A stretch of DNA of 64,000 nt, from the NCBI RefSeq assembly GCF_003576645.1, contig NC_044920.1, forward strand, positions 26,343,497 through 26,407,496, written 5' to 3'. The DNA comes from Ipomoea triloba (lineage: Eukaryota; Streptophyta; Magnoliopsida; Solanales; Convolvulaceae). The translations under genes and the position numbers were made by a program. Under the pieces are notes generated by a model. That model was not told where the DNA came from and made no database searches. It saw only the letters and a list, made by a program, of their open reading frames with translations. This document shows positions 1 to 13,345 of the stretch, piece after piece; position 1 is the stretch's first letter; the number at the start of each line of letters is the position of its first letter.

Positions 1-32
<32 letters not shown>

Positions 33-538
33 GTTGGACGGAAGTTTAGAAGACCAAGTCCAACATCCTGTCATTAAAACGTGACAATAGTTATTACGCA
101 AGTATAAAAATGTAGTATTACGTTTACACTATTAGGCATAAATTTTGGTGCAGTGATAAGTATTTGATCTAATTAACAAAGTTAAATATTTTTTAAAGTT
201 AAGAACTACAAATAGAACAAACCTTATTAAGAATTAAAAATGAAAATTAAATACCACTACAATAATCAAGAACTAAAATAAAATAAACTAGTAAACTCTC
301 TTTCTTTTCCAAGGACAAGAATAAACAATGAATTAAAGGGAATGAAAACAACATAGGTCCTTCTCAAACCTATGTTTTGTATTAATGTAAGTAGAGTCCA
401 GCTAATATGCATGTATGTAGATATGGACCTTACACCAACCTATGTTCCCCTCTAAAATCAATCTAGAATATGCAGGATTGGATTGAAATGGAAATGAAAT
501 AATAGTTCTAGCTTATATCTAATCCATAATTCATCTTT

Positions 539-575
<37 letters not shown>

Positions 576-2308
576 TAATATTTTTATTAAATTCTGAAAA
601 CTGACAGATTAATATAATTAACAAAACCAATAATCCATCTAATATATTCTTTGCAGTTAAAAGCCAGAAATTAATTTTATATACCTACCAACTAAACAAA
701 CCATCAGTTTGTGTATTATAGTAAAAACTAACTGCTAATCCTTGTACAACCAAATCCATTACATCTTAATTACCACATTTGACACGTTATCCATTTCATT
801 TGCAATTAGGGTAAATGAAGTGTTTGGATGTTTTTGTTAGATGGCTTTACTTCTTGTCCAAACGTACTTCAAATTTTTTTAATCTTGTTTGTCATTAGTC
901 TTTGTAATTTTCATCGTTCACTTGTATTTTTTGGGGGGCTTATTTTGAATAATTGTTGGTCATTATTTAGTTGTATATTTGAATGTTATAACATGTAAAA
1001 TTATTTATTTAGTTTATTTCACTCAAGCATTAGGCTCTCTTTCTTTTTTTTTTTTCCTGCACACCGAGACTAATCATATGTGATACGATCAAACTCAAAT
1101 CATAATTATGGAGTACATCACAAGAGTTAGCCTATGAGTGTAGGTTTGATTGAAATATTATGTGTTAGTGCATATTATTTCTCATTAATAACTTATGTGG
1201 GACAGTCCGTACTTAGTAAGATCTCAAAGATGACAAAAAACTCAATTCAGTTGAAAAATTACCCAAGCCATTTCATTCACACGGGAGTGTTAGACTTCAA
1301 AACCAATTTATTCCAAAATCCAAACACATCATTTTGATTTTGAATTTGAATTGTTAGCATGAGATTAGTTTGAATTGATTTGGGTTTAATTTGACACAAA
1401 ACCAATCCAAATCAATCATGTACGACCCCTACTAAATTCATAATCATGATGCTTAGAAATTTTGTTTATATATTACATGCCTTTTTTCTTTGTGTTCATC
1501 CACTAACCACTATATGCATGGCTTAATATACACACAAGTTTTCTATGCAAAGAATAAATCAACTCTCTTCTTGACTTGTTTTCAAAGTCTTCTTTCTTTA
1601 TTTAATGTTTTTTTTTAATTAAAGAGGTCGATAAGGACACCTGAACAATACACAACAAACCAAACTACTACCTACAAACGACCTAGCTACCGCATTATTC
1701 GAGGAGGGCCAAAATGATTTTCAATCAAAATCTTTCCAATGCTCGGCAAATTTGACTTGCTTTCAAAGTTGATTTGTTTTAAGGTGAGTGATAACGCATA
1801 GTAATCACTGATCACTTTAAAATCAATCTATATAATTTCAAGGCTCCACCTAGTATCTAAGCTTAATTACTTCATTTTTGTGAATGTGATTGATGTGGCT
1901 CGGCCATGATTCTTATAATTTTCTTGCTCTCTCTTTTCTACATACACTAAAAAGAATCACTCGATAAACCAGGAAAATATTGAGTTTATTAGAATAAATA
2001 TAGTAAATCATTTTGTTTTATTATATTACTCTTTTTAACAAAAGTCATAAGATTAAAACCTAATCTTTTATGCATCATGGGTAAAAGAAAAAGTGCATAT
2101 ACATTTTTATTATTTTTTAAACTTTTGTGTAAATTAAATAAGACAACTATTTTGAAATGATGGGAGTGTATATTACTAGCTAGCTCCCAACTTCCTTAGT
2201 CCCACTCTATCTTCTCTGTACTTTTAAAACTTTTATGGCTACAAAAACTATGCTAAAAGCCTAAAAGAAAATAAGCTTCAACTACGTACATTTCAATTCT
2301 TTTGTATA
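1..2308. other. AT-rich 5' flank, no gene seen
   Basis: The stretch is AT-rich and opens with a 30-base poly(A) run. A (TA)n microsatellite lies at about 541-573. Short ORFs such as the one at 1134-1337 have low-complexity composition and no family resemblance, so I do not call them. The last few hundred bases should hold the pectinesterase promoter and 5' UTR, but I could not fix a TATA box with confidence. Confidence 0.6.
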
Positions 2309-5300
2309 ATGGGTTATGACAGGCTGGGGAGCGAGCGCGGCGGTTCTTCTCGCCGGGAAATTCTGCAAAACAGCCAATCAAATGAAGCCACGTCGTCAAG
2401 TCGGCGGAAGTCAACGGTGAAGGTTCTGGTCATAATCGCCGCCGTGCTCATTGTTACCGCGGCCATTTCGGTGGGGGTTTTGGTTGGGGTACGAGGCAGA
2501 GGCTCGGGGGACAGAATAACCGCCAAGCCGAGCCAGGCGATGGCGCGAACCTGCGGGAAGACGTTATACCCGAGCCTCTGCCTCAGCTCGCTACTGGATT
2601 TCCCCGGCGCGTTGTCGGCGACGGACGGCGATCTGGTCCACATTTCCGTTAACGTGACTCTGCAGCGCGTGGGAAAGGCGCTGTACACTGTAACCGACTA
2701 TAACAACCTTCAGATGAGCACAATCGTACGGTCCGCCTACGACGATTGCCTCGAGCTTCTAGAAGATTCGATGGACCTCCTCGATCGCTCCCTCAGCTCC
2801 ATCCTCTCCGGCGACGCCGGAGCGAACGCTCAGGACGTGATGACGTGGCTGAGCGCCGCGCTAACCAATCAGGACACGTGTACGGAAGGATTCTCCGACG
2901 CTAACGGCCCCGTGAAGGATCAAGTGACGCAGAGGCTGAAGGACTTGTCCGAACTCGTGAGCAACTCTCTCGCGATCTTCGCCGCCACGAACGGCGGAGA
3001 CGATTTCTCCGGCGTCCCTATTCAGCACCGCCGCAAATTGTTAGATCATCGCGACGCTGTTCTCGCTTCCACCGACGATGACTTCCCCAAATGGTTATCC
3101 GAAAGCGACCGGAAATTACTCAGCACGCCGGTTACTCCAATCCACGCCGACATAATTGTGGCCAAGGACGGTACCGGAACTGTCAAGACCATCACCGAGG
3201 CCATAAAGAAGGTGCCGGAGCACAGCACTCGCCGGATCGTGATTTACATCAAGGCCGGAACGTAAGTTTACCCTTCTCTCCCAATAAACAAGGGAATTTC
3301 TACTCACTTTTTTTTTACAATACTTTTCATTATAATTAATAAGAAAGTATGGAATAATATATAGAATTTAAAAAATTTTACAATACTAAATAATAAAAAT
3401 ATAAATACCAAACAAAGAAAAAAGAAAATGTCACAGTCTCACCGGCGAACACATGACCTTCTATTGGAGAGTCACCTCCTGTCATTAGATTTTTTATTAT
3501 TTATATTATAAAGTTTTTATAGAATTATAATCATATATTAAAATTAATTTTATTTTATTATTATCAACTTTATTGATGGTGCTATCCTAATCGTGATTAC
3601 ATAGCAAGTGGAACAATAGTGATTGGGTAATTGAAGTCAGTCAAATGGTGATTACGATGTGGATTCGCTAATTGGATGAAATTGATGATATGATTGACAA
3701 TTACGTGGCACTTTGAAATTTAATTAGTGGTTGTTGGGTATCATGGGAGGAATTTAAGGAGGTGTTTGAAATTATGAGGGATTGATTTGTCGGTAGAAAT
3801 TGATAATTTTATTTGAAATTAATTAATTATAATGGTTAAAAAAATTACACAGGTACGATGAAGCTAATCTCAAAGTGGGGAAGAAGAAAACCAACGTGAT
3901 GATAGTCGGAGACGGGAAGGGCAAAACCGTCATTTCTGGTGGAAGAAGTGTGGCTGAGCAGTTTACCACCTTCCACACCGCATCTTTCGGTAAATTCTCT
4001 ATATTTTAATTTATAATTTTAGAATAAAATTTTAGAAAAATTGTGTTACAATATAACACTAACCCAAAAGGGCGACTCAATGGGTAGTTCAAGTGGCAAG
4101 TGAGGTGTTTTTGTGGGGAAAAATTTCCGTCCACCTGATAAGAAAACTTTGAAATAACCTGAGTTTAATTCCCAGTAGTGACAATTTCCTTTTGGACAAT
4201 TCTTGTGCCTGAGAGCGGAGATTAGTTAGGCAAATAAAATTTAATTGGAAAGACAGGTTACAATTGCATTTATGCTTTTGGGACACCCTTTTTTCTTTAT
4301 GCCTTTTAGCAACTTTTCTTTTGATCACTACAAGATTGGACGGCCAAGAGAGGGGTGCTTTGGTGTTTGGCTCAGAATGAGCCAAGTCAAACACGTTATT
4401 AGACATTAGAGAAGAAACCAGAATGGCTATTGAATTCTCATATTTAGTGTAGAAAGGAAAATATAAGAGATGTTAGTTCGATTTTGGCCTAACTTCTGTG
4501 TCGTATGCGGATTAGTGTTATCATGTCGTGAGCAGCATGGTAATGGCTTCCTTATCCCCAATATGCGATATTGGCATAGTGGCATTGTGAGGCTCACTCT
4601 ATTTGCTATAGAATATAGGGAAAGCGATGTGACGATAGCTTACGAACAACCACTCCATTTTGGTGACCACAACATTCATTTAATAGCTTAAAAAATAGAT
4701 TTACATATTATACATTTAATATAGGACTGGTTTGGTTGTGGCACGTCCAAACTTTTTTCGTGTGTGGGTCTTGGAGATTGAGAGTATTCAGCAACCCGAA
4801 ATTCATTTCTTGTTCATAAGGCAAAATTTCTGCGCCCCTCAGGGCCCCACACCTCAACTAGATAAAATAGTGGAGGGTAAATCACAATGATTTAGCAACT
4901 CATTAGATAGTTAGGATGACCAATGCCTAGTACTTACAAGAGACCCACCACATTATAGCTGTTAGGACTTATCTTGTATCTAGAGAGTATATTTCAATTA
5001 AACTGCCTGTGCGGATCGGACTTGAAAGGACATTTCTTGGGCTAATAAAATTTTGTGTATAATATATGCAGCGGCGACAGGAACAGGTTTCATAGCCAAG
5101 GACATTACGTTCCAGAACACGGCGGGGCCAAGCAAGCACCAGGCGGTGGCGCTCCGAATCGGCGCCGATCACGGCGTGATATACAATTGCCAAATCATCG
5201 GGTACCAAGACACCCTCTACGTCCACTCCCAACGCCAATTCTACCGCGAATGCGACATCTACGGCACGGTAGACTTCATCTTCGGCAACGCCGCCGTGGT

Positions 5301-5769
5301 CCTCCAAAAATGCAACATATACGCCCAAAAACCCATGTCCAATCAAAAAAACACCATCACAGCCCAAAACCGCAAAGACCCTAACCAGAACACCGGCATC
5401 TCAATCCACGCCAGCAACATCCTAGCAACCTCGGACCTCGAGGCGTCCAAGGGCAGCATCCCCACGTTCCTAGGTCGGCCCTGGAAGATGTACTCTAGAA
5501 CCGTCTACATGTTATGTAACATGGGGGATCACATCCACCCGCGGGGCTGGCTCGAGTGGAGTGGGAATTTCGCCCTTAGTACATTGTACTATGGCGAGTA
5601 TATGAACACGGGCCCGGGCGCTGGGCTGGCCGGGCGAGTGAAGTGGCCCGGGTATCGGGTGATTAAGCTAGAGACGGAGGCGAATAAGTTCACGGTTTCT
5701 CAGTTCATCTATGGCTCGGCTTGGTTGCCTTCAACTGGAGTGGCATTCTTGTCAGGGCTCAGTAGATGA
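2309..5769 (+). CDS. PME61: Pectinesterase with N-terminal pectinesterase-inhibitor domain (type I PME)
   Basis: A cell-wall enzyme that removes methyl esters from homogalacturonan. Coding exons are 2309-3261, 3853-3989 and 5072-5769; all joins keep frame and give 595 aa, a normal size for a type I PME. The start MGYDRLG is followed by a basic stretch and a hydrophobic signal anchor (about residues 38-61). The inhibitor-like pro-domain covers roughly 75-225, and RRKLL and RKLL processing motifs precede the catalytic domain. Catalytic signatures are intact: GYQDTLY (about 407), GTVDFIFG (428, with the catalytic Asp) and LGRPW (497, with Arg and Trp). The starting residues and general sequence resemble Arabidopsis PME61/PMEPCRF. 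Intron 2 is about 1.1 kb. Expected route is Golgi secretion with pro-domain cleavage. Confidence 0.93.
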
Positions 5770-6689
5770 GCTAGCTATATATATAAATATAAATTATATA
5801 GATGTTACAGTTTCTCCAATTCCATAAGCTGGATGGAGTAGTATTTCTTTCCCACACCCAAATAATTCCCTTTTCGTTGCCAATCTGACTGAAGAGTAAA
5901 GATCCATATTGTAATCTCTGTATTTTTTTTTTCAGCTGCAATGTTATGTTGTAATTAAGATATTGAAGTCATATTTAAGATACCATATCAAGAATGGATG
6001 AAATTTTAAATTACTCAGACACTTTATCAATTGCATTTCTATTCTTCTGTTCGCATAATTTAATTTGGTATCAGAATTAACCATGGTATTGGGTTTTCAC
6101 AATAAACACGATATATATGTTTGAAGTCAAAACCTTGTGTATCTTGTATTGTTGCCCCACATAGAGTAGTCCCCTACTCCATTTTTGCCTGTGTGAATTA
6201 TCAAGGTGGAGGCTTTTGAATGTTGGAATTAGAGATGAGACTTTATGGGCGAATTCAGAGAATCTCTAAATCTGATGATCAACCATAGCTAATTTTCTCG
6301 CTGTCCATGAGTCAATCTCGCTGGTGCCACGACATTAGACCTTAGGCCCAACGTCAAAATTTTTTCACGTGGCATGTTTTTGGTTCAACTTTTGGCCTTC
6401 TTTGACTTTAATATGGCACCCCAACACTTTTTATTATTGGAGTATCAACTTTCGAGTTTAATTTGTCGGTCTCTGAAGAAATCTTTTGCTTTGCTACTTG
6501 AAAAAACTAATATCAGCCGTGAGTCCGTGACAAATGCATAGTCAGAAAGCGAATTGAAGAGTCCTATGATGCTTCATTGCTTCAACCAGTAAAGTTCATT
6601 TGATATTGCTTGGTACGTGCTCTCTAATATACTATACTACTATACTAGTGTCCCGAATTTGATTTCATTATGTATAAATTAAAGATTAA
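5770..6689. other. 3' flank of the pectinesterase, no gene seen
   Basis: The first roughly 200 bases should be 3' UTR. The rest is AT-rich unique-looking sequence up to the first MITE at 6690. No coding frame with family resemblance was seen. Confidence 0.5.
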
Positions 6690-6978
6690 GGCCCTCTTTG
6701 GTAAATGATTGTTAGCTGATTGGGTTGGCTGTTTGGGTTAGAAAGTATGATTTGTTGATAATATTAGTTGATTGTAGAAAGTTGTTTGATAGATTAGCTG
6801 TTAACTGATAGCTGTTTGGTATAATTTCTTTGCTCAAAAAGCTAATTGAAAAGACTGCTTTGAGTAGCCTTTTGAATTTTAGCATTTTGGAGTTACAAAA
6901 AGCTTATTAACCAAACAACTAATAGTGGTCAAATAAGCCAAAATTGGCTGATTGGCTGATTATTTACCAAACAGGGCC
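6690..6978. mobile_element. Tourist-like MITE, intact, TAA target duplication
   Basis: The 289-bp non-coding element has near-perfect 17-bp terminal inverted repeats: GGCCCTCTTTGGTAAAT at the left and the complement of GGCCCTGTTTGGTAAAT at the right. TAA stands directly outside both ends (6687-6689 and 6979-6981), the 3-bp duplication typical of PIF/Harbinger Tourist elements. A second copy lies at 7002-7541 and a decayed copy at about 43700-44160. Confidence 0.8.
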
Positions 6979-7001
6979 TAAGTTTATCAATTGTAGATAT
7001 A

Positions 7002-7541
7002 GGCCCTGTTTGGTAAATGGTTGTTGGCTGATTGAGTTGGCTGTTTGGGTTAGAATGTATGATTAGTTGATAACATTGGCTGATTGTAGAAAGTTATTTG
7101 ATAAATTAGCTGTTAGCTGATGGCTGTTTGGTATAATTTCTTTTTTCAAAAAGCTAATTGAAAAGGCTGCTTTGAGTAGCCTTTTGAATTTTAGTATTTT
7201 GGAGTTACAAAAAACTAAACAACTAATAGTGGTTAAATAAGTCAAAATTGACTGATAGGCTGATAATCAATCATTATTGCATGGACCATGGTCCACACAG
7301 CTATGTGAACTAAAAATAAAAAGTACATTATTTTTGTACTGAAGGTACATTATTTTTATACTGTAGGTACATTATTTTTGTACTGAAGGTACATTATTTG
7401 ATATATACTGTCAAATAATGTACCTACAATACAAAAATAATGTACTTTCAATATAAAAATAATGTACTTTTTATTTTTGGTCTACACAGCTGTGTGGACC
7501 ATGGTCCATGCAATAATTTGCCGATTATTTACCAACATGCC
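7002..7541. mobile_element. Second Tourist-like MITE copy, interrupted by a nested element
   Basis: The left end and about 250 bp of body align with the element at 6690-6978 in the same orientation. The right terminus is eroded but recognisable (ATTTACCAACATGCC). ATA lies next to both ends, consistent with a 3-bp duplication. A fold-back element occupies about 7273-7517 near its right end, so that insertion is younger. Confidence 0.7.
7273..7517. mobile_element. Fold-back MITE of the CCATGGTCC family
   Basis: The roughly 245-bp element is almost one long palindrome. Its ends read ATTATTGCATGGACCATGG and the complement, and the inverted repeat extends past 50 bp on each side through a TACATTATTTTTGTAC-rich core. 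It sits inside an older Tourist-like MITE. Related termini occur at about 12307-12640, 15050-15190, 28726-29420 and 45262-45535. The superfamily is not clear. Confidence 0.7.
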
Positions 7542-7867
7542 ATATAATCCGAATATGTTTTGGACCATGGTCAACAATACAATATGGACCATGGTCCATG
7601 GTATAACAATTGAATCAAAGGAATATACTTCACCTCTATAAATTGGGCCAAGTTAGTTTTAACTTTTGGTTGTTTGGGTAAAAAAAGAATTGGATCTAAT
7701 ATTGGGCCTTTATCGTAGTGGTAAAGATCGGTTTAAAGCGTCCGGCCCATTTACCCATTGCCAAGTTAAGCATATCATCATCTTCTTCATCTTCACTCCC
7801 ATCTTCCATTTCAGCTAAACCCCTGGTAGAACCCTAAACCTACATTTCTGCGCACCTATAGGGAAAA

Positions 7868-9778
7868 ATGGCGCTCTCGAAGCTCTCCTCCTTCAATCAC
7901 CACATTAGGACACTAACCAGAGGTCATTTCCTGCCCCAACCGTCGCCGCCGAGCTTCTTATGCCTTCGCCTCTTCTCATTCGCCACGCCGGAAGAGGCAG
8001 CCGCCGAGCGGCGTAAACGCAAGCGCCGCCTTCGCATCGAGCCTCCGATTTCCGCACTTCGCCAACAGCAGCAGCAGCAGCAACCTCGCCCCACCTCCCC
8101 GCAAAACCCTAACCCTAATGCTCCGAAAATCCCCGAAACTGTCTCGGTTCTGACCGGGAACCGGCTCAACCTCCACAACCGCATTCTCAAGCTGATCCGC
8201 GAGAACGATTTGGAGGAAGCCGCGCTTCTCACGCGCCACTCCATCTACTCCAACTGCCGCCCCACCATCTTCACCTGCAATTCCGTCATGGCAGCGCAGC
8301 TTCGCCAATCGCGGTACGCTGACCTTCTATCGCTTCACCGCTTCATCACGCAGGCCGGCGTCGCCGCCAATATTGTCACGCACAACCTTCTTCTCTCCGC
8401 CTACATGGATTGCCGCAAGACCGATATAGCGATGGAGCATTACAAGCAGCTTATAAATGACGCCCCCTTCAACCCCTCGCCCACCACTTACCGGATTTTA
8501 ATCAAGGGCCTTGTCGATAACAATAAGATTGAAAAGGCACTTGAATTGAAGGAAGAGATGTTATCCAAGGGATTCAAAGCGGACCCCATTGTGTATAGCT
8601 ATTTAATGTCTGCTCAAGCTAAGAACTCAGATGCTGATAGCATTTTCAATCTTTATGAAGAATTGAAGGAAAAATTGGGAGGCTCTGTCTCTGATGGAGT
8701 GATTTATGGCAGCTTGATGAAAGGTTACTTCCTGAGGGGAATGGAGGAGAAGGCTATGGAGTGTTATGTAGAAGCTGTGGGTGAGAATTCCACAATTAAG
8801 ATGAGTGCTGTGGCTTTTAATCACATCTTAGATGCATTGAGCAAGAATGGCAAGTTTGATGAGGCTCTGAAACTATTTGATAGGATGATGACTGAGCATG
8901 ATCCTCCCAAAACATTGACTGTTAATTTGGGGAGCTTCAATGTGATGGTGGATGGTTATTGTGCTGAAGGGAAATTCAGTGATGCTATTAATGTTTTCAA
9001 GTCAATGGGTGCAAAGAGGTGTAGCCCAGATACAATGTCATATAATAATCTGATTGAACACTTGTGCAGTAATGATATGTTGGGCGAGGCGGAGGAGCTT
9101 TACAAGGATATGGCAGAGAAGAAAGTGAGCCCTGATGAGGTTACGTTTGTTTTGTTGATGGACACTTGCTTCAAGGAAAATAGGCCTGATGATGCAGCTC
9201 ATTATTTTAAGACAATGGTTGAATCAAAGCTGCGGCCTAATATTGGGGTGTATAATAGATTGGTTGAAGGATTGGTTAAAGTTGGGAAGGTTGATGAAGC
9301 AAAATCGTTTTTTGATATGATGATGGGGAAGCTCCGAATGAAGGATGATGAGTACAAGTTCATGATGAATGCATTGTTTGAGGTCGGGAAGCATGACGAG
9401 GTGCTTGCCATTGTGGATAGGGTGTTAAGGGAGGACCCAACTGATCTTACTGATGAGTTGAAAGAATTCGTTGGAGAAGGGCTGAGGAAAGAAGGAAGAG
9501 AAGAGGAGTTGCCAAAGCTTATAGAAGACATAGAAAGGGAGAAGGCTGAAGCTGTAGCTAAGGCTGCTGAAGAAGCAGAAAGGGCAAAGGCCAGTACCCG
9601 AGAAGCAGTTAATGCTTTGTTGAACACCCCCAGATTGTTTGGAAAGAAGGAACCTGAAGATCAATCAGCAGATTCAACAGTGAATTCTGCTGAGGCAGTA
9701 GAGACCGGAGAAGAGGAGACTGCTGATGCAGTGTCAAATGCTAGTGGTGATGCCATAACTGGGCAGACCACAGCATGA
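7868..9778 (+). CDS. NUWA: P-type pentatricopeptide repeat protein (NUWA/EMB1796-like)
   Basis: An intronless 636-aa PPR protein, probably imported into mitochondria and acting in organellar RNA metabolism. The first 60 residues are rich in Arg and Ser with few acidic residues, like a transit peptide, followed by a poly-Gln run near residue 65. Helical PPR motifs fill about 130-500, with repeated signatures such as [38 protein letters not shown] and [19 protein letters not shown]. The C-terminus (about 540-636) is a charged, Ala/Glu-rich coiled-coil tail with no E or DYW domain. DMS3 and IQD lie further along the window, as next to NUWA (At3g49240) in Arabidopsis, which supports the assignment. 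The start was chosen at the first in-frame ATG, which begins the basic presequence. Confidence 0.9.
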   Translation: MALSKLSSFNHHIRTLTRGHFLPQPSPPSFLCLRLFSFATPEEAAAERRKRKRRLRIEPPISALRQQQQQQQPRPTSPQNPNPNAPKIPETVSVLTGNRLNLHNRILKLIRENDLEEAALLTRHSIYSNCRPTIFTCNSVMAAQLRQSRYADLLSLHRFITQAGVAANIVTHNLLLSAYMDCRKTDIAMEHYKQLINDAPFNPSPTTYRILIKGLVDNNKIEKALELKEEMLSKGFKADPIVYSYLMSAQAKNSDADSIFNLYEELKEKLGGSVSDGVIYGSLMKGYFLRGMEEKAMECYVEAVGENSTIKMSAVAFNHILDALSKNGKFDEALKLFDRMMTEHDPPKTLTVNLGSFNVMVDGYCAEGKFSDAINVFKSMGAKRCSPDTMSYNNLIEHLCSNDMLGEAEELYKDMAEKKVSPDEVTFVLLMDTCFKENRPDDAAHYFKTMVESKLRPNIGVYNRLVEGLVKVGKVDEAKSFFDMMMGKLRMKDDEYKFMMNALFEVGKHDEVLAIVDRVLREDPTDLTDELKEFVGEGLRKEGREEELPKLIEDIEREKAEAVAKAAEEAERAKASTREAVNALLNTPRLFGKKEPEDQSADSTVNSAEAVETGEEETADAVSNASGDAITGQTTA

Positions 9779-10555
9779 ACATAGAAGATTGTGGTTAAAC
9801 CATACAAGATTTGCCTTTTTTACCAAGGCCCTGGGTTTAAGATTTTATCAAAAGAAGCCTAAACGAATCGCTTTCTTTCCAAGAACAGACTAGTTAGTTC
9901 TAAGAGCAGTGGATTCTTTGTCCAACAGATTTCTTGAGTGTCCAAGTTTATTTGTGGCATGAAAGATTATAATCATGTAACTAGTTCAGATTGGAAATAA
10001 AATTACTTACTGATCATGTGTTAGTTTTTGTTTGTGAAACTACTTTGTACTAATGTTGTCAGTTCCAATGCATCATGAGTTTTTGCTTCTTAAACCACTT
10101 TACCCTAATCCTGTTGGTTTGAAACTTGAAACTTGAAACTTTGAATGGTTAATGATGTTAGTGTTTTGGATATATGAATGTGGAATGGAATCTGCCTTTC
10201 ATCAGCAATGGATGTTTGTTTCCTTAAACATAGGATGGAAGAATAAATAAAAACACAGCAAGTAGTAATTTAGATTCCCCAAACTCTTGTTTCTTCCATT
10301 GCATTCAGAAATTGTTGTTTTTCAAGTGGACAAATGAAGCATACAGAAAAGGGTTTTCTCAGAAAATTGATAGAACTAGAGCTTCTTCAGCAATGGCAGA
10401 TATGCAGAACACCACCCTATACATTGACAGCAGAACTTTACTCTAAGGTACAGAGCACAAGATAAAGAGTAGAGTGTTTTTTCCTCATACTCAGATACAC
10501 ACATGCACATTAATGAGGGTAGAGAAAACAGTTACTCCAAAAATTGAAAGGCAAA
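9779..10555. other. Convergent 3' UTR region between PPR and SINA-like genes
   Basis: The two genes converge here. No coding frame or repeat was recognised. The space should hold the two 3' UTRs and terminators. Confidence 0.55.
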
Positions 10556-13122
10556 TTAGGTACAGAGATTTGGTATGCACACTCCAGCATCTGGGTTCTG
10601 TTGTTCCTTCCATATCCTCCCTGTAACTCGAAGTTTCAGCTCTTTCCTGTCCCCGCCAGAAAAGAAAAGTGCCATGTTCCGTTGAATAATAAGGCCATCG
10701 TGACTGTCCCTGACCTTGCGATGGCTATCCCGAACACTTCTCGGAGTGCCCTCCCATATCAGCTTTCTACCATTTGCTCCTACCTCCAGACTGTAGGTGT
10801 AATTACGTGCTTCGTTTTCATCACCCATAAACCGGAGAAAAGCCATGTAAACAGGGGCCATGCCAAGCTGGAAGGCCTCAAAGTGAAGGCAGAAATACTG
10901 ACCAAAACAATGGAAGACCTGACAGAGAAGACACACAAACTTCAACAAATTTACTTACTAAAGGTTTAAGTTTAGCTCCCCAAGTTTTTCTAATTCCTCA
11001 AAAAGTTCTCAAATTCATCAATAGAATTGTTAGAGTCAATGTCAACATCCGCATTATAAGCTGTTAGTGTTGTTAGGCACTTTGGATAAGACAAAAAGGG
11101 GGGACCTTACACTGGCCAAATGGTGTCTAATATAGAGCATATCAAGGAAAAAATAGTGTATGATGTTTCACAATTCTAATACCATTCAACAGACTATTAC
11201 TTTAAAACGTTAAAAACTAAGAAAGAGCTTCACTTACAGTCAGCATCCATGTGGCGTTTTCTACTTCACGAGGGTTGGACTTGACATATCGATGGTTAAA
11301 TGTGCATCCGGTGTGCATGTCAACCTTGTGGTCATCCCTTAAATGAGTAACCAGCTGAGGTATGTCCCCAGTCACCGAGCACTCTGATCCAGCATATGGG
11401 CAGTTATATGGTCTAAAATTGCAGCCCGTCTCATGTTTAAGTTTGCTATAGTATGGAAATATTTCTGGGCATCCCAACGAATAAAATTTGCAAGGCAGTT
11501 CAAGAGACTCCGCAACTTTCTCTAGCGCTAAGCATCGAATATCACCAAGCTCTTGTCTGCAAGTAGGACACCTGTTGTGCACCCTCGTTTTACAGGTCGA
11601 ACAGAGTGTGTGCCCGTTGTGACACTGCAAAAGGGCAAATTGGCATCAACTTGACTAGGAATGAATTGCAACCGAACGATCAATTCAACAATCAATTTCA
11701 ATATTGATCCTTAAAAATGGACTTCTTTGGACACTTCAGACAAGATGCATAATTGCAGCAAGGAAAATCATCAAATTCTCACCAGATAAACAAACAACAA
11801 TATATTAATATATCATATCTGGTTATTTTCTCCCCCATATATCTACAATGGATGCTAAGAGTTCATACTATCATAAAGAAGAAAAACTATGTATTCAAAC
11901 CAGCCAATTGGTACAGCACACAAGCATAGATTATAATGGAACTCTATTGGTAAAAACATGCTATTTGCCATCAGCCAACTTTCTCTCCCCCATCTCACAC
12001 AAGAGAAAAAAGAGTCCCACACAGGTAGCTTAGTTAATTGCTCACTAACAGACTGTGGGCAACGACATAGGATTGAGTTTTGGCAATTGCAACATGGGAG
12101 TTTCACACTCTTGTGAGTGTGGTACCATGGTCCTCCCACCTAAAGGGAGGGAGAGTCATGGTGATTTATCCTTCACAAATCCTGTCGGGGCGGGATGTGA
12201 GGCACAAGTAGGGATGGCAATGGGTCGATGGTGGATCGGAAGGGCTACATCCACCACCCAACCAGCATCGGGCAGACTTTTTCAAAACCTATCCCGCCCC
12301 ACAGGGTGAGGGTGTCCACACTAGGTGGACCCTGGTCGTAATCGACATTGAATTGTGTATTTTTAATATTGAAATTGTGAACTTCCATAATGTAAATTGT
12401 GTTTCTAAGTCAAAACATATAACAACGGTAAAAGAGAATTTGTGAATAAAGATTGTACTAAATTTTAAAAAGATTAAAGTGTGTATTTTTAGTATTGGAA
12501 TTCGCTGCAGTATTTGAAAGGAAGTAATCAATTACATATAGGTTAACATTGTGTTCGTAATATACTAATTGTAATTTTTAAAGGTAAATTTAGTATGTAA
12601 ATTGTGTATCTACTCATTTTGACCCGGGTCCACATAATAATTTACCAACAATCACTATAACCTAAAAAAAAAACCTGATCTATGCAAGGTCAATTCGGGT
12701 GAATATCCGCCAAGCGGATTGAAATTGGCACCCCTAGGCCCAAGAAGGGAGAAAATAGGGTAAAGTAAGGGAAATCAAATATGAAATAGAAGCACCAACA
12801 CTAGATAACAGAGGATATATTGCATTCCGAATTATACAATTGAAAGAAGAAAAAAAAATCAAAATTTGAATTGAAAGAGGATGAAGAAAAAGGCAGTAAA
12901 TGAACAAACCTGATGAATGGGAGGGTACATAGAATTCGTGCAGACAGGGCATTCGAGCAATTCATGGACACTCGTGGGGCCAATTCCGGCAATCTTAGCG
13001 TGAGGCTTGGCGGAAGAATTGTATTGCTGATGATGCGGATGATGAGGCGCCATAGACGATGCGATCTCCTCATCTTCCATGCCGTCCGATGAGGACACGC
13101 ACTCAATGCTATCAATTTCCAT
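10556..13122 (-). CDS. SINAT5: SINA-like RING-type E3 ubiquitin ligase (SINAT family)
   Basis: A RING E3 ligase that ubiquitinates regulatory targets and dimerises through its SINA/TRAF-like domain. Coding exons on the minus strand are 12910-13122, 11238-11624 and 10556-10918; the joins fall on codon boundaries and give 320 aa, the usual length. The C3HC4 RING runs from CPVC (residue 58) to CPTC (about 93), split by intron 1. The SIAH-type zinc finger follows (HETGCNFRPYNCPYAGSEC region), then the substrate-binding domain ending ELKLRVTGRIWKEQQNPD. The N-terminus is short, acidic, then His-rich. A (GA)n tract at about 13300-13340 marks the probable 5' UTR or promoter. Intron 1 (about 1.3 kb) carries nested transposons. 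The SINAT family is clear; SINAT5 specifically rests on the nearby PME61 homologue, its Arabidopsis neighbour. Confidence 0.93.
12207..12738. mobile_element. hAT-like element with a nested fold-back MITE, in SINAT intron 1
   Basis: The outer ends are TAGGGATGGCAATGGG at the left and the complement of TAGGGGTGCCAATTT at the right, an imperfect inverted repeat typical of plant hAT-derived elements. Inside, about 12307-12640 begins GGTGTCCAC...GGTGGACCCTGG and ends GACCCGGGTCCACATAA, which are decayed termini of the CCATGGTCC family. I see no transposase coding. Confidence 0.5.
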
Positions 13123-13289
13123 AATTATCCCAAAACCCCCACTCCTCGTTGGGGGAAAAAATTAAAAACTTTTTCCTCAACTCATCTCCAGAGATCACCC
13201 CCTGCAAATTTCTGAACTTCTCCTTTCAATTTCTTTTGGTTTCTTCTTCTGATCTGGTGGGAAGAATACGCGACGGAGAAAGAAGAATC

Positions 13290-13302
13290 AAAAGAAAATG
13301 AA

Positions 13303-13333
<31 letters not shown>

Positions 13334-13345
13334 GAGAGATCGATT
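13290..13345. repeat. (GA)n microsatellite upstream of the SINA-like gene
   Basis: Pure and interrupted GA repeats on the plus strand read as CT on the gene's sense strand. They lie about 170-220 bp upstream of the start codon. CT tracts are common in plant 5' UTRs and core promoters, so a regulatory role is possible. Confidence 0.7.

Noticed and set aside
7924..8308. Minus-strand ORFs opposite the PPR gene start
   Set aside because: GC-rich transit-peptide coding region leaves antisense frames open; composition is Arg/Cys low complexity.
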